A program made the position numbers and the translations under genes. Source: an uncultured Clostridia bacterium (GTDB lineage Bacteria; Bacillota; Clostridia; Oscillospirales; Ruminococcaceae). From it: a stretch of DNA of 64,000 bases. The notes beneath the pieces are model-generated. The model was not told the DNA's origin, did no database searches, and saw only the letters and a list, made by a program, of their open reading frames with translations. The stretch is from positions 1 to 64,000 of the forward strand of contig CALWNQ010000010.1 in assembly GCA_944382875.1 (NCBI GenBank), written 5' to 3'. Below are positions 54,289-63,241 of this stretch, piece after piece. Within the stretch, counting starts at the first letter, position 1. Every line of letters starts with the position of its first letter.

Positions 54289-54880
54289 AATTATTTGCAT
54301 TGCCCGGGAATTTGGAAGCGGTGGGCATGAAATCGCGGTTAGAACAGCCACCCGGCTGGGAATCCGGGTTTATGAAAAAGATTTGTTCCATCTTGCCTGC
54401 AAGTACGGGGAACTGTCTGAAAAGATGATGGAATCTGCCGATGAAACAGCGACCAATCCCTATCTTTTCCGGACAGTCCATGAGGGAAATTATCATGTCA
54501 CCAGAGGCCTTCCTACATCGGAAGTCCTGTTTCAGCTGCAAAGCCATGAGATTCGGAAGATCGCCCAGCAGGAGAACTGTATCTTTGTGGGCCGGTGCGC
54601 CGATTTTGTGCTCCGGCAGGAAGATGTCAAGATGCTGAAGGTTTTTGTCCGGGCGCCGGTGGAATGGCGGATCAAGCGGAAAATGCAGCAAGAACACCTT
54701 GGCCGGGAAAAGGCAACGCATCTCGTCCACAAAATGGATAAGCGGAGAAAGAAGTATTATGAGTTCTATACCGGCCAGACTTGGGGGGATCCCGGGTATT
54801 ACGATTTTTGCATCGATACGGGAACAACCGATTTTGAGGAGGCGGTAACGACAATCTGTTCTTTGTATCATCATTTGTAA
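54278..54880 (+). CDS. Cytidylate kinase-like family protein (200 aa)
   Basis: P-loop-like start IICIAREFGSGGHEIA, matching the cytidylate-kinase-2 family (PF13189) pattern, then FVGRCADFVL and VEWRIKRKM. A true CMP kinase has a different lid and NMP region, and the operon context (surface protein and transporter) does not suggest nucleotide metabolism. GGAGG precedes the ATG inside the GLUG gene's end. Ends just before the repeat at 54887. Confidence 0.84.
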   Translation: MANKIICIAREFGSGGHEIAVRTATRLGIRVYEKDLFHLACKYGELSEKMMESADETATNPYLFRTVHEGNYHVTRGLPTSEVLFQLQSHEIRKIAQQENCIFVGRCADFVLRQEDVKMLKVFVRAPVEWRIKRKMQQEHLGREKATHLVHKMDKRRKKYYEFYTGQTWGDPGYYDFCIDTGTTDFEEAVTTICSLYHHL

Positions 54881-54886
54881 TAGGAA

Positions 54887-54943
54887 AAATAGGAGTTAAC
54901 TTTGAAACAGTTTTATCAGACTGCAACAAGTTAACTCCTATTT
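54887..54943. repeat. Short repeat copies B and C as a large hairpin
   Basis: AAATAGGAGTTAACTT (54887-54902) and its exact complement (54928-54943), with a 25-bp loop. Copy B is a direct repeat and copy C an inverted repeat of 45881-45900. No T-run follows in the plus direction beyond three Ts, so it is not a standard terminator. Confidence 0.75.
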
Positions 54944-54984
54944 CATAAAACGGGTTTCTATTTTTCGCTTTGGTAAGCCGTTGC

Positions 54985-55938
54985 CTATGAATTACTTGCG
55001 TTGCTCAATGGTAACGGAGTGTTATTGACTGGATTTACATGAATCATAATGTGTTTGACATCCGAAAAACTTTGCTCGACGTCTTTGTGAACACGTTCCG
55101 CTATTTCGTGGGCTTCCCAGAGGGATTTATCTCCATCCACGGATATTTCCAGGTCGACATAAATTTTATTTCCGAACATCCTCGAACGCAGCATATCAAC
55201 GCCAACGACATCATCCTGTGCCGTGATGTGTTCAACCAGTTCTTTTTCGTAGCCGTCACCGCAAGAGGTGTCCAGCATTTTGACACATGCGTCTTTCATA
55301 ATGTCATAGGCCACTTTAACGATGAAAATGCAAATGACAACGCTTGCCACAGAATCCAGTATCGGAAATCCCAGCATGGCTCCGGCAATACCAATCAGAG
55401 AACCAATGGAAGAAAAAGCATCGGAACGATGATGCCAAGCGTCGGCCAAAAATGCAGCGGAGTGAATGAGTTTTGCGTAATAACGTGTATACCAGTACAT
55501 GGCTTCTTTGCCAACGATGGAAATAATCGCGGCTACAAGGGCAATGCTGCTGGGGATGGCAAGCGTTTCATAACTGCCCGAAAGAATATTTTCTATCCCT
55601 ATCTTGCCGATGCCAAATCCTGTTGCCATTAATACAAAGCCTAAAATCAGGGATGCAATGCACTCCAGACGCTCATGCCCGTAGGGATGAGAGGCATCTG
55701 CATCCTTTTTAGAAACCTTTACGCCAATCCATGCAATCAATGTGGTTAGCACATCGGAAAATGAGTGGACTGCATCCGATATCATTGCGCCGGAGTTTCC
55801 AACTATTCCCGCGAATAATTTGAACCCCGAGAGTATTGCATTTCCGATGATACTGACGAACGATAATTTTCTGATAATTACCGTTTCATTGAGGTTGGTT
55901 GGGTGGGTAGCGGATTGGTTTTGATGTTTGGTTGTCAT
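54985..55938 (-). CDS. Cation diffusion facilitator metal exporter (317 aa)
   Basis: Six-helix CDF with the metal site residues in SDAVHSFSDVLTT (helix 2) and HSAAFLADAWHHRSDAFSS (helix 5), HPYGHERLE loop, and a C-terminal cytoplasmic domain (HVNPVNNTPL). GGAGGA precedes ATG 55938; the longer frame upstream is the leader RNA. Exports a divalent metal in exchange for protons. A probable NiCo riboswitch and a consensus promoter lie upstream, so Ni2+/Co2+ is a likely substrate. Confidence 0.9.
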   Translation of the reverse strand: MTTKHQNQSATHPTNLNETVIIRKLSFVSIIGNAILSGFKLFAGIVGNSGAMISDAVHSFSDVLTTLIAWIGVKVSKKDADASHPYGHERLECIASLILGFVLMATGFGIGKIGIENILSGSYETLAIPSSIALVAAIISIVGKEAMYWYTRYYAKLIHSAAFLADAWHHRSDAFSSIGSLIGIAGAMLGFPILDSVASVVICIFIVKVAYDIMKDACVKMLDTSCGDGYEKELVEHITAQDDVVGVDMLRSRMFGNKIYVDLEISVDGDKSLWEAHEIAERVHKDVEQSFSDVKHIMIHVNPVNNTPLPLSNASNS

Positions 55939-56028
55939 AAAAGAATCCTCCTGTTTTGCCACGTGTGATGACAGTGATATTTCTCTTATGAGCACCCCAT
56001 TGAGATATTCGGTTCCAATAATGAATAT

Positions 56029-56145
56029 AAAAAAACACCTATGGAACATACAACTGTCCCACAGATGTCCATCACAATCTGCTGCCACATCAGCGGCCCG
56101 GCACCATGACCAAAAGAGGAGTCATCGCCTGCTCAGTTTGTACTG
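56029..56145 (-). promoter_or_regulatory. Probable NiCo riboswitch with overlapping terminator
   Basis: On the minus strand the leader has GAGCAGGCGATGAC (complement of 56121-56134), then GGTGCCGGGCC, GGCAGC and GGGACAG, the order of conserved junction segments I recall for NiCo RNAs. The last segment is also the 5' arm of a hairpin (TGTGGGACA with TGTTCCATA, two G-U pairs) followed by seven Ts, so ligand binding would prevent termination. The metal-exporter gene downstream supports the call. Not verified by a covariance model. Confidence 0.6.
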
Positions 56146-56195
56146 TTGATCTCGCACCCTGAATCAGGGTGTAATGCAGTGCAAAGAGTGTTATC

Positions 56196-56224
56196 ACTAT
56201 ACCACATCTTATGTCCTAAGTCAA
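56196..56224 (-). promoter_or_regulatory. Promoter of the metal exporter
   Basis: -35 TTGACT (56219-56224), 17-bp spacer, -10 TATAGT (56196-56201), reading leftward into the riboswitch. A caccctga/ttcagggtg hairpin follows at the transcript 5' end. Confidence 0.8.
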
Positions 56225-56357
56225 GAGGAAGTTACGATTTAACAAATAGAAGTGGCAATGCTGAAACCGGCTCCTTTTGAGGCTTTTTTGCTGCCGAGAC
56301 GCTTATTGCACAGCCCGAGCGTTCCGCAGAGATATAGCCTATGTTGTTGCCATTATT

Positions 56358-57209
56358 TCAGCGCTTATATTCATATTCAAAAGAAGCCTTTGATGTTTCA
56401 AATGAAAAAAGAGTCTGTGTGCCCTTTTCAAAACGATAGAATGCACAGCAGGATGCACTCTCATGAATGGTGCGGCTCATCATGCCGCTTACCGGCGCAA
56501 GCAAAGGGTGGGTATGTTTTTCAATCAATTTTACCCTTAAAACCATAGAGTTTTGGCGGATCAGAATTTCCCCGTTTTCAATTTTAACTGCTTTTGCGCC
56601 GAGATAAGTGGCAAGCCGGTACTCCTTTCCCTGCCATTGAATGACCGCGATGACTCCGGTAAAATGAAAAAATCCAAACGGAATATCCGCTACGCTGAGC
56701 ATCAAAGAGCCTTTGTTAAAACTGCATTGCGTCCATGCGTACTCCTTTGGGAAAGAATATCCCCGATCCCCTTCGATATAGCCAACTCCGTTGCCAAAGT
56801 GATAATGGGTTCCGTTGATATCAAAATCTCCTGTAACTGTGTGTTTCATGCTCAAAACACTATGGCGGCATTCCATAAAAGGAAGATACTGAAATGGTCC
56901 CATAATGTCATACCGAATGGGGGAAAATGCTCCAAACCGAACAGAGCCGGTGGCGGAACATTCCGGCGTATGCAGACATAGTTTGATTCCATTTTGGCCA
57001 AAGTAATTCCCTGCTGCCTGGATGTGAAAATTTTGCTTTTGTTTATGAAAGTCACGATAAGGAAGCTCAATCTGCCAGGCTCCTTGTTCCGTGATGAGCT
57101 GGATTGAACTCGATTTCTTGTTCTTGAATATATGGACAGCGGGAATCACCGCCACTGTTTGTGTGTCAGACTGGCATTTTAAATACCATCCGCAAAAATA
57201 ATCGCGCAT
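56358..57209 (-). CDS. Tocopherol cyclase family protein (283 aa)
   Basis: Begins MRDYFCGWYLKCQSDTQTVAVIP, the usual start of this family (PF14249), then GPFQYLPFMECRHSVLSM and GVGYIEGDRGYSFPKEYAWTQC, which carry the conserved Tyr, Glu and Trp positions. Bacteria such as this make no tocopherol, so the product is likely a lipocalin-like protein of other function. In-frame ATG at 57239 has a poor ribosome site. Stands alone on the minus strand. Confidence 0.82.
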   Translation of the reverse strand: MRDYFCGWYLKCQSDTQTVAVIPAVHIFKNKKSSSIQLITEQGAWQIELPYRDFHKQKQNFHIQAAGNYFGQNGIKLCLHTPECSATGSVRFGAFSPIRYDIMGPFQYLPFMECRHSVLSMKHTVTGDFDINGTHYHFGNGVGYIEGDRGYSFPKEYAWTQCSFNKGSLMLSVADIPFGFFHFTGVIAVIQWQGKEYRLATYLGAKAVKIENGEILIRQNSMVLRVKLIEKHTHPLLAPVSGMMSRTIHESASCCAFYRFEKGTQTLFSFETSKASFEYEYKR

Positions 57210-57297
57210 ATCTCCAACATCCTTTCCACACTTTTCCATTATTTTAGGTCATCTTTTTCCCTTTATTCCTGATGCCGTGCAAAGAATTCTCTTTTAA

Positions 57298-57328
57298 ACG
57301 CGCCTATCTGGATAGGTGCGTTTTTTTC
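57298..57328 (+). terminator. Terminator of unclear owner
   Basis: Arms ACGCGCCTATC (57298-57308) and GATAGGTGCGT (57311-57321) with one G-U pair and seven Ts. No plus-strand gene ends just before it; it is similar to the terminator at 45844-45880 and may mark an old insertion or lost gene. Confidence 0.65.
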
Positions 57329-57342
57329 ATGCGGCCGGACGG

Positions 57343-57403
57343 TTGACATTTTTGGGGAAAAGGGTTGCAATTATATCGCAAGCAATACATCGCTTGCGAT
57401 ATA
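57343..57403 (+). promoter_or_regulatory. MarR promoter and operator
   Basis: A perfect 12-bp inverted repeat TATATCGCAAGC (57372-57383) / GCTTGCGATATA (57392-57403) lies 33 bp before the MarR start. A -35 TTGACA is at 57343-57348; the operator sits over the -10/start region, so autorepression is likely. Confidence 0.8.
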
Positions 57404-57435
57404 TATTTGTGCGCAGCAGAAAGGACAGAACACAC

Positions 57436-57885
57436 ATGAGATATCTTCCACATTATAAAACCGCCGGACACATCATCCAGCTGGGCAACGCGCTGGCCTG
57501 GTTCCGCAATCAGAAAATGCAGTCAAAAGGCCTCACCTCCAGCCAGTCGGATGCCATTCGCTTTATTCTGCGGCATCAGGACGAGGAGATTACAGCCGGG
57601 GATTTGATGGAGCATCTGGGGCTGTCCCAGTCTACCGTTGCGGGGCTTCTCAAGCGTTTGGAGGAAAAGGGGCTGATTGAGCGCCGCACCGACGGCAGCG
57701 ACGGCCGCAAGAGCGTGATTCAGCCGACACAGGAAGGCATCCTGCTGGAGGAATATCTGAAGGACATCGCGTTTCAGACGGAAAATATCCTGCTGCAGGG
57801 GATGTCGGAGTCGGAACAAGCCGAGTTTGACCGCCTTTTACAGATTGCGCTGGATAATATGAACGCGGTGCGGGCTTCGGAATAA
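57436..57885 (+). CDS. MarR family regulator (149 aa)
   Basis: Winged helix with LTSSQSDAIRFILRHQDEEITAGDLMEHLGLSQSTVAGLLKRLEEKGLIERRTDGSDGRKS, a textbook MarR DNA-binding unit. GAAAGGA precedes the ATG. It is followed 13 bp later by an ABC exporter pair that it probably once controlled. Confidence 0.9.
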   Translation: MRYLPHYKTAGHIIQLGNALAWFRNQKMQSKGLTSSQSDAIRFILRHQDEEITAGDLMEHLGLSQSTVAGLLKRLEEKGLIERRTDGSDGRKSVIQPTQEGILLEEYLKDIAFQTENILLQGMSESEQAEFDRLLQIALDNMNAVRASE

Positions 57886-57898
57886 AGGGGGAGATTCC

Positions 57899-58955
57899 AT
57901 GGTAAAAACATTGCTGAAAAGCCTGCGGGAATACAAAAAGCCGTCGATTCTCTGCCCGATTTTTATGGCAAGCGAAGCGGCGATTGATATTGTCATCCCG
58001 TTTTTGATGACCTTTGTCATCAAGGAACTGGAAAATCTGGCCCAGAATGCCGGCTACAGTATTCGCCGGGTCAGACTTGCCATTTTGCTGATCGCGATGC
58101 TGCTGTGTGCGGTTGTTGCGCTGATTGTGGGAATTGCGGGCGGCAAACTTGCGGCCAGAGCGTCCAGCGGACTTGTTGAATATCGTGGTGCTGCTGACCG
58201 GTTCGCATATGGCGGTGGGGAATCTTGCGGGACGGGTGACGGCTGCGGATTTGCAGACGCTGATCGCCTATTCGACACAGATTCTCAACAGCGTGCTGCT
58301 GATTGCCATGAGTGTGAACGCCCTGTCCATCGCACAGGGCAGCATGCACCGGATTCACGAGGTCCTTGTGGAGCAGCCCACGCTGCACAACCCCGACGCG
58401 CCGGTTGCCGAAATCAGGGATGGTTCGGTGGAATTTTGCAATGTCCGGTTCTCCTACACCCAAAATGCAGACAAATGCGTGCTGCGGGACATCAACCTGT
58501 CGATTGCTTCGGGGGAAACGGTTGGCATTATCGGCGGGACAGGAGCGGGAAAAAGCACCCTTGTTTCCCTGATCTCGAGGCTTTATGACGTTACACAGGG
58601 CGAAGTCCGGGTGGGGGGCGTGAATGTTTCCGGCGGACAGAAACAGCGCCTTTGTATTGCCCGCGCGCTGCTGAAAAAGCCCAATGTGATTATTTTTGAC
58701 GACTCCACATCGGCTGTGGATACCAAAACGGACGCCCTGATCCGGGATGCGCTGAAAAAATACGCGCCAAAGGTGACAAAGATCATCATTGCACAGCGCG
58801 TTTCCTCCGTCCAGGACGCCGATAAGATCCTTGTGATGGAGAAAGGGAAGATCGTGGATATGGGTACGCACAAGGAGCTGCTCCGTTCCAGTGAAATATA
58901 CCGGGAACTTTATCTGTCCCAGATGCAGGGGAATACCCAGGGGGAGGCGATTTAA
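57899..58955 (+). pseudogene. ABC exporter gene A with two internal deletions
   Basis: The start (MVKTLLKSLREYKKPSILCP) and helices 1-2 run to GGKLAARASSG, then the frame changes and continues as LLNIVVLLTGSHMAVGNLAG, i.e. near helix 5-6. About 160-180 residues of the membrane domain are missing. In the ATPase, Walker A GGTGAGKST is followed too soon by GGVNVSGGQKQR: about 85 residues including the Q-loop are missing, perhaps by recombination between two GGVNV/GGTNV segments. Walker B reads IIFDDSTSAVD. The protein cannot work as a transporter. Confidence 0.8.
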
Positions 58956-60432
58956 ATGGAAAAGAGGAATCCTTCGGCGGGAAAGTTTGCGAAAAATCCG
59001 ATGCGGACTTTGAAACGGCTGATCCGTTGCTCCTTTGCCCGCTATAAGCTCAAAACCTTTTTTGTCGTGATATTTGTCATCCTGTCCTCTGCGGCCAACA
59101 TCGTGAGCGTATCCAGGCTGGGGCGGGAAATCGTCCCGCAGCTTTTTGGCGCAGCAAACCGCTCTGGGGCGTTTGAACGGCTTTGTGGAGGAAATGACGG
59201 TTGGGCAAAAGGTCATCAAGACCTTCTGCCATGAGCAGAAGGCACAGGAACAGTTTCGGCTCCTCAACGACCAGCTCAATGAAGTAAGCCGCAACGCCAA
59301 CACCTGCGCCAACATTATGGGCCCCATTAACGGCAATATCGGGTATCTCCAATACATTCTGGTGGCGACTGTCGGGGTGCTGATGATTCTGTTTGGCGCG
59401 AAAACCGGGCTGCTTTCGGCATACAGCGTGACCAAAGGCGGCGATATCGCCGTTTACGCCGGCATGCTGGTTTCCTTTTTGGCCTATTCCAAGCAGCTCA
59501 ACTCTCCGGTGCAGCAGGTTTCGCAGCAGTTTAACGCCATCGTGATGGCGCTTGCGGGGGCGGAGCGTGTTTTTGAAATGATGGACATCGAGCCGGAGGA
59601 TGCGGGCGGCGATATTACCCTTACCTGCGGCGAACTCGAAGAGGGAGCCTGGGCGTGGAAAAAGCCCGGAGCGGGCGGTAACTTTACCTATATTCCGCTC
59701 AAAGGTGACATCCGTTTCCGCGATGTGACTTTTGGATACACCGATCAGAAGGTCATCCTCAAGCATATCAGCCTGTATGCTAAGCCGGGGCAGAAAATCG
59801 CTTTTGTCGGTTCCACCGGCGCCGGAAAAACTACCATTACCAACCTGATTAACCGCTTTTATGACATTCAGTCCGGCGAGATCACCTATGACGGCCTGAA
59901 TATCCGCGACATCCGCAAGGAGGACCTCCGCCGCAGTCTGGGGATTGTCCTTCAGGATACCCACCTGTTTACGGGCACCGTGATGGAGAATATCCGCTAC
60001 GGCAGGCTGGAAGCTTCCGACGACGAATGTGTGTCGGCGGCAAAGCTTGCCAACGCCGACTTCTTTATATCCCACCTGCCGGAAGGATACCAAACGCGGA
60101 TCAGCACCGACGGCGCCAACCTTTCCCAGGGCCAGCGCCAGCTTCTCGCCATTGCCCGCGCCATGGTTTCCAACTGCCCGGTGCTGATTCTGGACGAAGC
60201 GACCTCTTCGATTGACACCCACACCGAAAAGCTGACTGAACAGGGTATGGATAAGCTGATGGAGGGCAAAACCGTCTTTGTCATTGCGCACCGGCTGTCC
60301 ACCGTCCGGAACAGTCAGGCCATTATGGTGCTGGAACACGGGGAAATCATCGAGCGGGGCAACCATGAACAGCTCCTTGCGCAGAAGGGAAAATACTATC
60401 AGCTCTATACCGGCGCTTTTGAGCTGGATTGA
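58956..60432 (+). pseudogene. ABC exporter gene B with N-terminal deletion and frameshift
   Basis: Begins MEKRNPSAGKFAKNPMRT and helix 1 (TFFVVIFVILSSAANIVSV), then in the wrong frame; the other frame resumes at about 59146 with AQQTALGRLNGFVEEMTVGQKV. Helices 2-4, about 150 residues, are missing. The ATPase is intact: Walker A GSTGAGKTT, LSQGQRQLLAIARA, LILDEATSSID, AHRLST. As it stands, only a soluble or misfolded fragment could be made from the internal TTG. Partner of gene A, with which it decayed. Confidence 0.8.
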
Positions 60433-60605
60433 TTGCCGGACTTTTGCGTTTGCTTCCGGCCTGGGATATTTTCCTCATTTTGACGGGAATTTGCGGTATA
60501 TAGAGAACAAAACTGTGATAAATGCAATAAATTTTGTCAATTCGAGAAATACAAAATATAATTTTATTTTTCTTGAAAAAATTCGGTTTTTATTCTCAAA
60601 AACAC
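60433..60605. other. AT-rich intergenic region
   Basis: No gene or clear hairpin with T-run seen between the decayed exporter gene and the promoter of the T-box operon. Confidence 0.6.
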
Positions 60606-60634
60606 TTGACAGCCGCATATTTGAGTGGTATAAT
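60606..60634 (+). promoter_or_regulatory. Consensus sigma-70 promoter of the T-box operon
   Basis: TTGACA (60606-60611), 17-bp spacer, TATAAT (60629-60634): a perfect vegetative promoter. Confidence 0.93.
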
Positions 60635-60652
60635 AAACACATCAATTGAAAA

Positions 60653-60906
60653 GGCTGTGAGGAAGACGGCAGGATTGTTCCGTTTGCAGAGAGCCGGCGG
60701 CTGGTGAAAGCCGGCAGCGGGAAATCCAGATGCCCATCACTTCTGAGCCGAAAGCCCGAAAGAGGTTCTGTAGGGTTTTCCGCGAAGGCTGCGTGAGTGC
60801 CAGGGACTTGTTGGAGTCTAAAGCGGCACAGAAATGTGCAATTTGAGTGGTACCACGGGATTCTGTTTTTCTCGCCTCAAAGTCTTGGACTTTGGGGCTT
60901 TTTTTG
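60653..60906 (+). promoter_or_regulatory. T-box leader with terminator
   Basis: Stem I base pairs GGCT (60653-60656) with AGCC (60746-60749) and GAAG (60662-60665) with CTTC (60740-60743), with GUGA/UGA kink-turn elements between. The T-box sequence TTGAGTGGTACCACGG is at 60843-60858. The terminator has arms GCCTCAAAGTC (60874-60884) and GACTTTGGGGC (60888-60898) and a run of seven Ts. The likely specifier is ATC (60736-60738), i.e. isoleucine, but CAT or TCA in other registers cannot be excluded. Uncharged tRNA would turn on the transporter and dehydrogenase. Confidence 0.88.
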
Positions 60907-61001
60907 TTTGTGGGCCGCCGCTTTGGGAACTTTGCAGTGCAGACTGCGCAGTGCATCGCAAAATTCCTCCAAAGCCTCAATCTTATTTTGGAGGAAGATG
61001 T

Positions 61002-62003
61002 ATGAAGTATCTCAATCGAATCAGTGATCTCGCCGGAAAATATATGGCATGGCTGACCATAATCTTCGCTCTGCTGGGATTTTTTCTCCCGCAGCTGTTT
61101 ATGCCGCTGGTTTCTTTTAAAGTCGGCAGCATGTCGCTGACCAACATCCTGCTGGGCGTTATTATGTTCGGCATGGGGATGACCTTGAAGGGCGCGGATT
61201 TCCGTTTGATCCTTTCGCGTCCCCGGGATGTCCTGGTGGGAATTGTCTGCCAGTATACCATTATGCCGCTGGGCGCTTTCCTGCTGGCAAAGCTGCTGGG
61301 GCTTAGCCCTGAGCTGGCGTTTGGTCTGATTCTGTTGGGCTGCGTTCCCGGCGGTACCGCCAGTAATGTTATGACCTTCCTTGCGAAAGGGGACGTCCCC
61401 CTTTCTGTCACCACAACGATGTGCACCACCCTGTTGGCGCCGGTGATGACGCCGGCTCTCAGCTATCTGCTGGGCGGCGAATGGGTGCAGGTGGATTTCC
61501 TCAGCATGGTTCTGAGCATCGTGATGGTGGTTCTGGTTCCGATTGTGGCCGGTGTTGTGGTTCATCAGCTGCTCGGTGACCGCTGCGAAAAGATCCGGAA
61601 GCTGCTGGTGCTGATTTCGGTAATCTCCATTGTGGTGATTGTGGCGATGTGCGTGGCTCCCAACGCTTCCAAATTCCTGCAGGCAAGCTCCATCCTGGTG
61701 ATCGTTGCGGTGCTGATCCATCATCTGCTTGGATTGGGCCTTGGTTACCTGGTCTGCCGGCTGTTTAAAATGGAGGAAGCAAAGGTTCGGGCTTTGTCCA
61801 TCGAGGTTGGACTGCAAAACTCCGGGCTGGCTGTCGGGCTGGCCGGAAGCTTTTCCGCATCTTACCCGCTTGCGGTTCTTCCGGCTGCGATTGCAACCGT
61901 CGTCCATCAGATTGTCGGTTCGCTGGTTGCGAATTTCTTCGCTGCCCGCCCCAAAACCGAACCCGAAGAAACACAGAAACTCCCGGCCGAAAGTGCCGCC
62001 TGA
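61002..62003 (+). CDS. BASS-family (bile acid:sodium symporter-like) transporter (333 aa)
   Basis: About nine to ten helices; family marks are LGCVPGGTASNVMTFLAKGDVPLSV and ALSIEVGLQNSGLAVGLA, where the two crossing helices bind sodium. GGAGGA precedes ATG 61002. Bacterial BASS proteins carry organic acids such as pantoate or keto acids. A T-box upstream means that it responds to amino-acid shortage, so a keto acid or related precursor is a likelier substrate than bile acids. Confidence 0.9.
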   Translation: MKYLNRISDLAGKYMAWLTIIFALLGFFLPQLFMPLVSFKVGSMSLTNILLGVIMFGMGMTLKGADFRLILSRPRDVLVGIVCQYTIMPLGAFLLAKLLGLSPELAFGLILLGCVPGGTASNVMTFLAKGDVPLSVTTTMCTTLLAPVMTPALSYLLGGEWVQVDFLSMVLSIVMVVLVPIVAGVVVHQLLGDRCEKIRKLLVLISVISIVVIVAMCVAPNASKFLQASSILVIVAVLIHHLLGLGLGYLVCRLFKMEEAKVRALSIEVGLQNSGLAVGLAGSFSASYPLAVLPAAIATVVHQIVGSLVANFFAARPKTEPEETQKLPAESAA

Positions 62004-62032
62004 ATATTGCTTGACAGAAAGGACTCTTTGAT

Positions 62033-63160
62033 ATGAATCAGACTGCTGTGAATTATAGCACCACTTATCTCCCCAGCTACAGTGTTGGGGCCGACTGCTA
62101 CCGCGAAATCCCCCAGGTTACCCGTCATTACGGCACAAAAGCGGTGGTCATCGGCGGCAAAACCGCTATGGCAAAGGCAAAAGCGGCTCTGACGGCGGCT
62201 TTGCAGGATTCTCCCGTGGAGATCCTTGACTTTGTCTGGTACGGCGGCAATTCCACCTATCAGAATGTGGAAGAACTGAAAAAGAATCCGGCTGTCGTGG
62301 CAGCGGATATGGTCTTTGGCGTTGGCGGCGGCCGAGCTGTGGATACCTGCAAAGTTGTCTGCGACCAGATGGATAAACCGCTCTTTACTTTCCCCACCAT
62401 CGCATCCAATTGCGCCGGCTGTACCGCGATCTCGGTGATGTACAATGAAGACGACACCTTCCGGGAATATTTCTACCCCAAACAGCCGCCCCTGCACTGC
62501 TTCATCAACACCCAGATCATCGCCGAAGCGCCCGAAACCCTGCTCTGGGCCGGAATCGGCGACGCACTTTCCAAAGAATATGAGGTGCAGCTGGCAAGCC
62601 GCGGCAAAACCCTTTCCCATACACCGCTGATGGGAGTACAGCTCTCCCGTTCCTGCACCGGCCCGCTTGTGGAGTTTGGCGCAAAGGCTTTGGAGGATTG
62701 CCGCCGCGGCCGGGATTCCGAAGCGCTGCAGGAAGTCTCCCTCTCCATCATCATCAGCACCGGGCTGGTTTCCAATATGACCAACTGCCCGGGTGAATAT
62801 TACTACAACAGTAGCCTGGCCCACTGCGTCTATTACGGCTATACCACCGTCCCCCATGCCGCCGGACATCTCCATGGCGAGGTGGTTGCCTACGGCGTTC
62901 TCACCCTGCTTGCCTACGACGGCCAAAAAGAGGAACTCGAACGCATCATGCGCTTTAATCACAGCATCGGCCTGCCGGTCTGCCTGGCTGACATGGACCT
63001 GACGCCCGATGATCTTGCTGCGATTGCCGACAAGGCGGAAACCGTTCTGGAATGGAGCTGTGTCCCGCAGCCTGCGGACAGACAGCGCTTTATCGACGCT
63101 ATGCTGGAATGTGACGCCATGGGCCGCCGGATGTTTGCCGAAAAGAAGAAAGTTTCCTAA
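62033..63160 (+). CDS. Iron-type alcohol dehydrogenase, glycerol-dehydrogenase-like (375 aa)
   Basis: NAD loop GVGGGRAVDTCKVV, metal-binding Asp/His region (GIGDALSKEYEV, HAAGHLHGEVVAYG). GAAAGGAC precedes the ATG. It lies in one operon with the BASS transporter, 29 bp apart, under the T-box. GldA-like relatives include a hydroxycarboxylate dehydrogenase acting on 2-keto acids, so reduction or oxidation of a keto/hydroxy acid is plausible here. Ends before a strong terminator. Confidence 0.87.
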   Translation: MNQTAVNYSTTYLPSYSVGADCYREIPQVTRHYGTKAVVIGGKTAMAKAKAALTAALQDSPVEILDFVWYGGNSTYQNVEELKKNPAVVAADMVFGVGGGRAVDTCKVVCDQMDKPLFTFPTIASNCAGCTAISVMYNEDDTFREYFYPKQPPLHCFINTQIIAEAPETLLWAGIGDALSKEYEVQLASRGKTLSHTPLMGVQLSRSCTGPLVEFGAKALEDCRRGRDSEALQEVSLSIIISTGLVSNMTNCPGEYYYNSSLAHCVYYGYTTVPHAAGHLHGEVVAYGVLTLLAYDGQKEELERIMRFNHSIGLPVCLADMDLTPDDLAAIADKAETVLEWSCVPQPADRQRFIDAMLECDAMGRRMFAEKKKVS

Positions 63161-63175
63161 ACCGCATAAAGCCGG

Positions 63176-63233
63176 AAAACCGGCAGCTGTATTCCCGCTA
63201 AAAAGACGCGGGGTATGGCTGCCGGCTTTTTTA
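63176..63233 (+). terminator. Terminator of the T-box operon
   Basis: Long hairpin: CCGGCAGCTGTATTCCCGC (63180-63198) pairs imperfectly with GCGGGGTATGGCTGCCGG (63208-63225), followed by CTTTTTT. Confidence 0.88.
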
Positions 63234-63241
63234 TTTGGATT

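Noticed and set aside
54278-54880. Housekeeping cytidylate kinase (cmk)
   Set aside because: Sequence fits the cytidylate-kinase-2-like family and the gene is embedded in an envelope operon, not next to usual cmk neighbours.
61002-62003. Bile acid transporter role
   Set aside because: The family name is historical; T-box control and the dehydrogenase partner point to an amino-acid-related acid.
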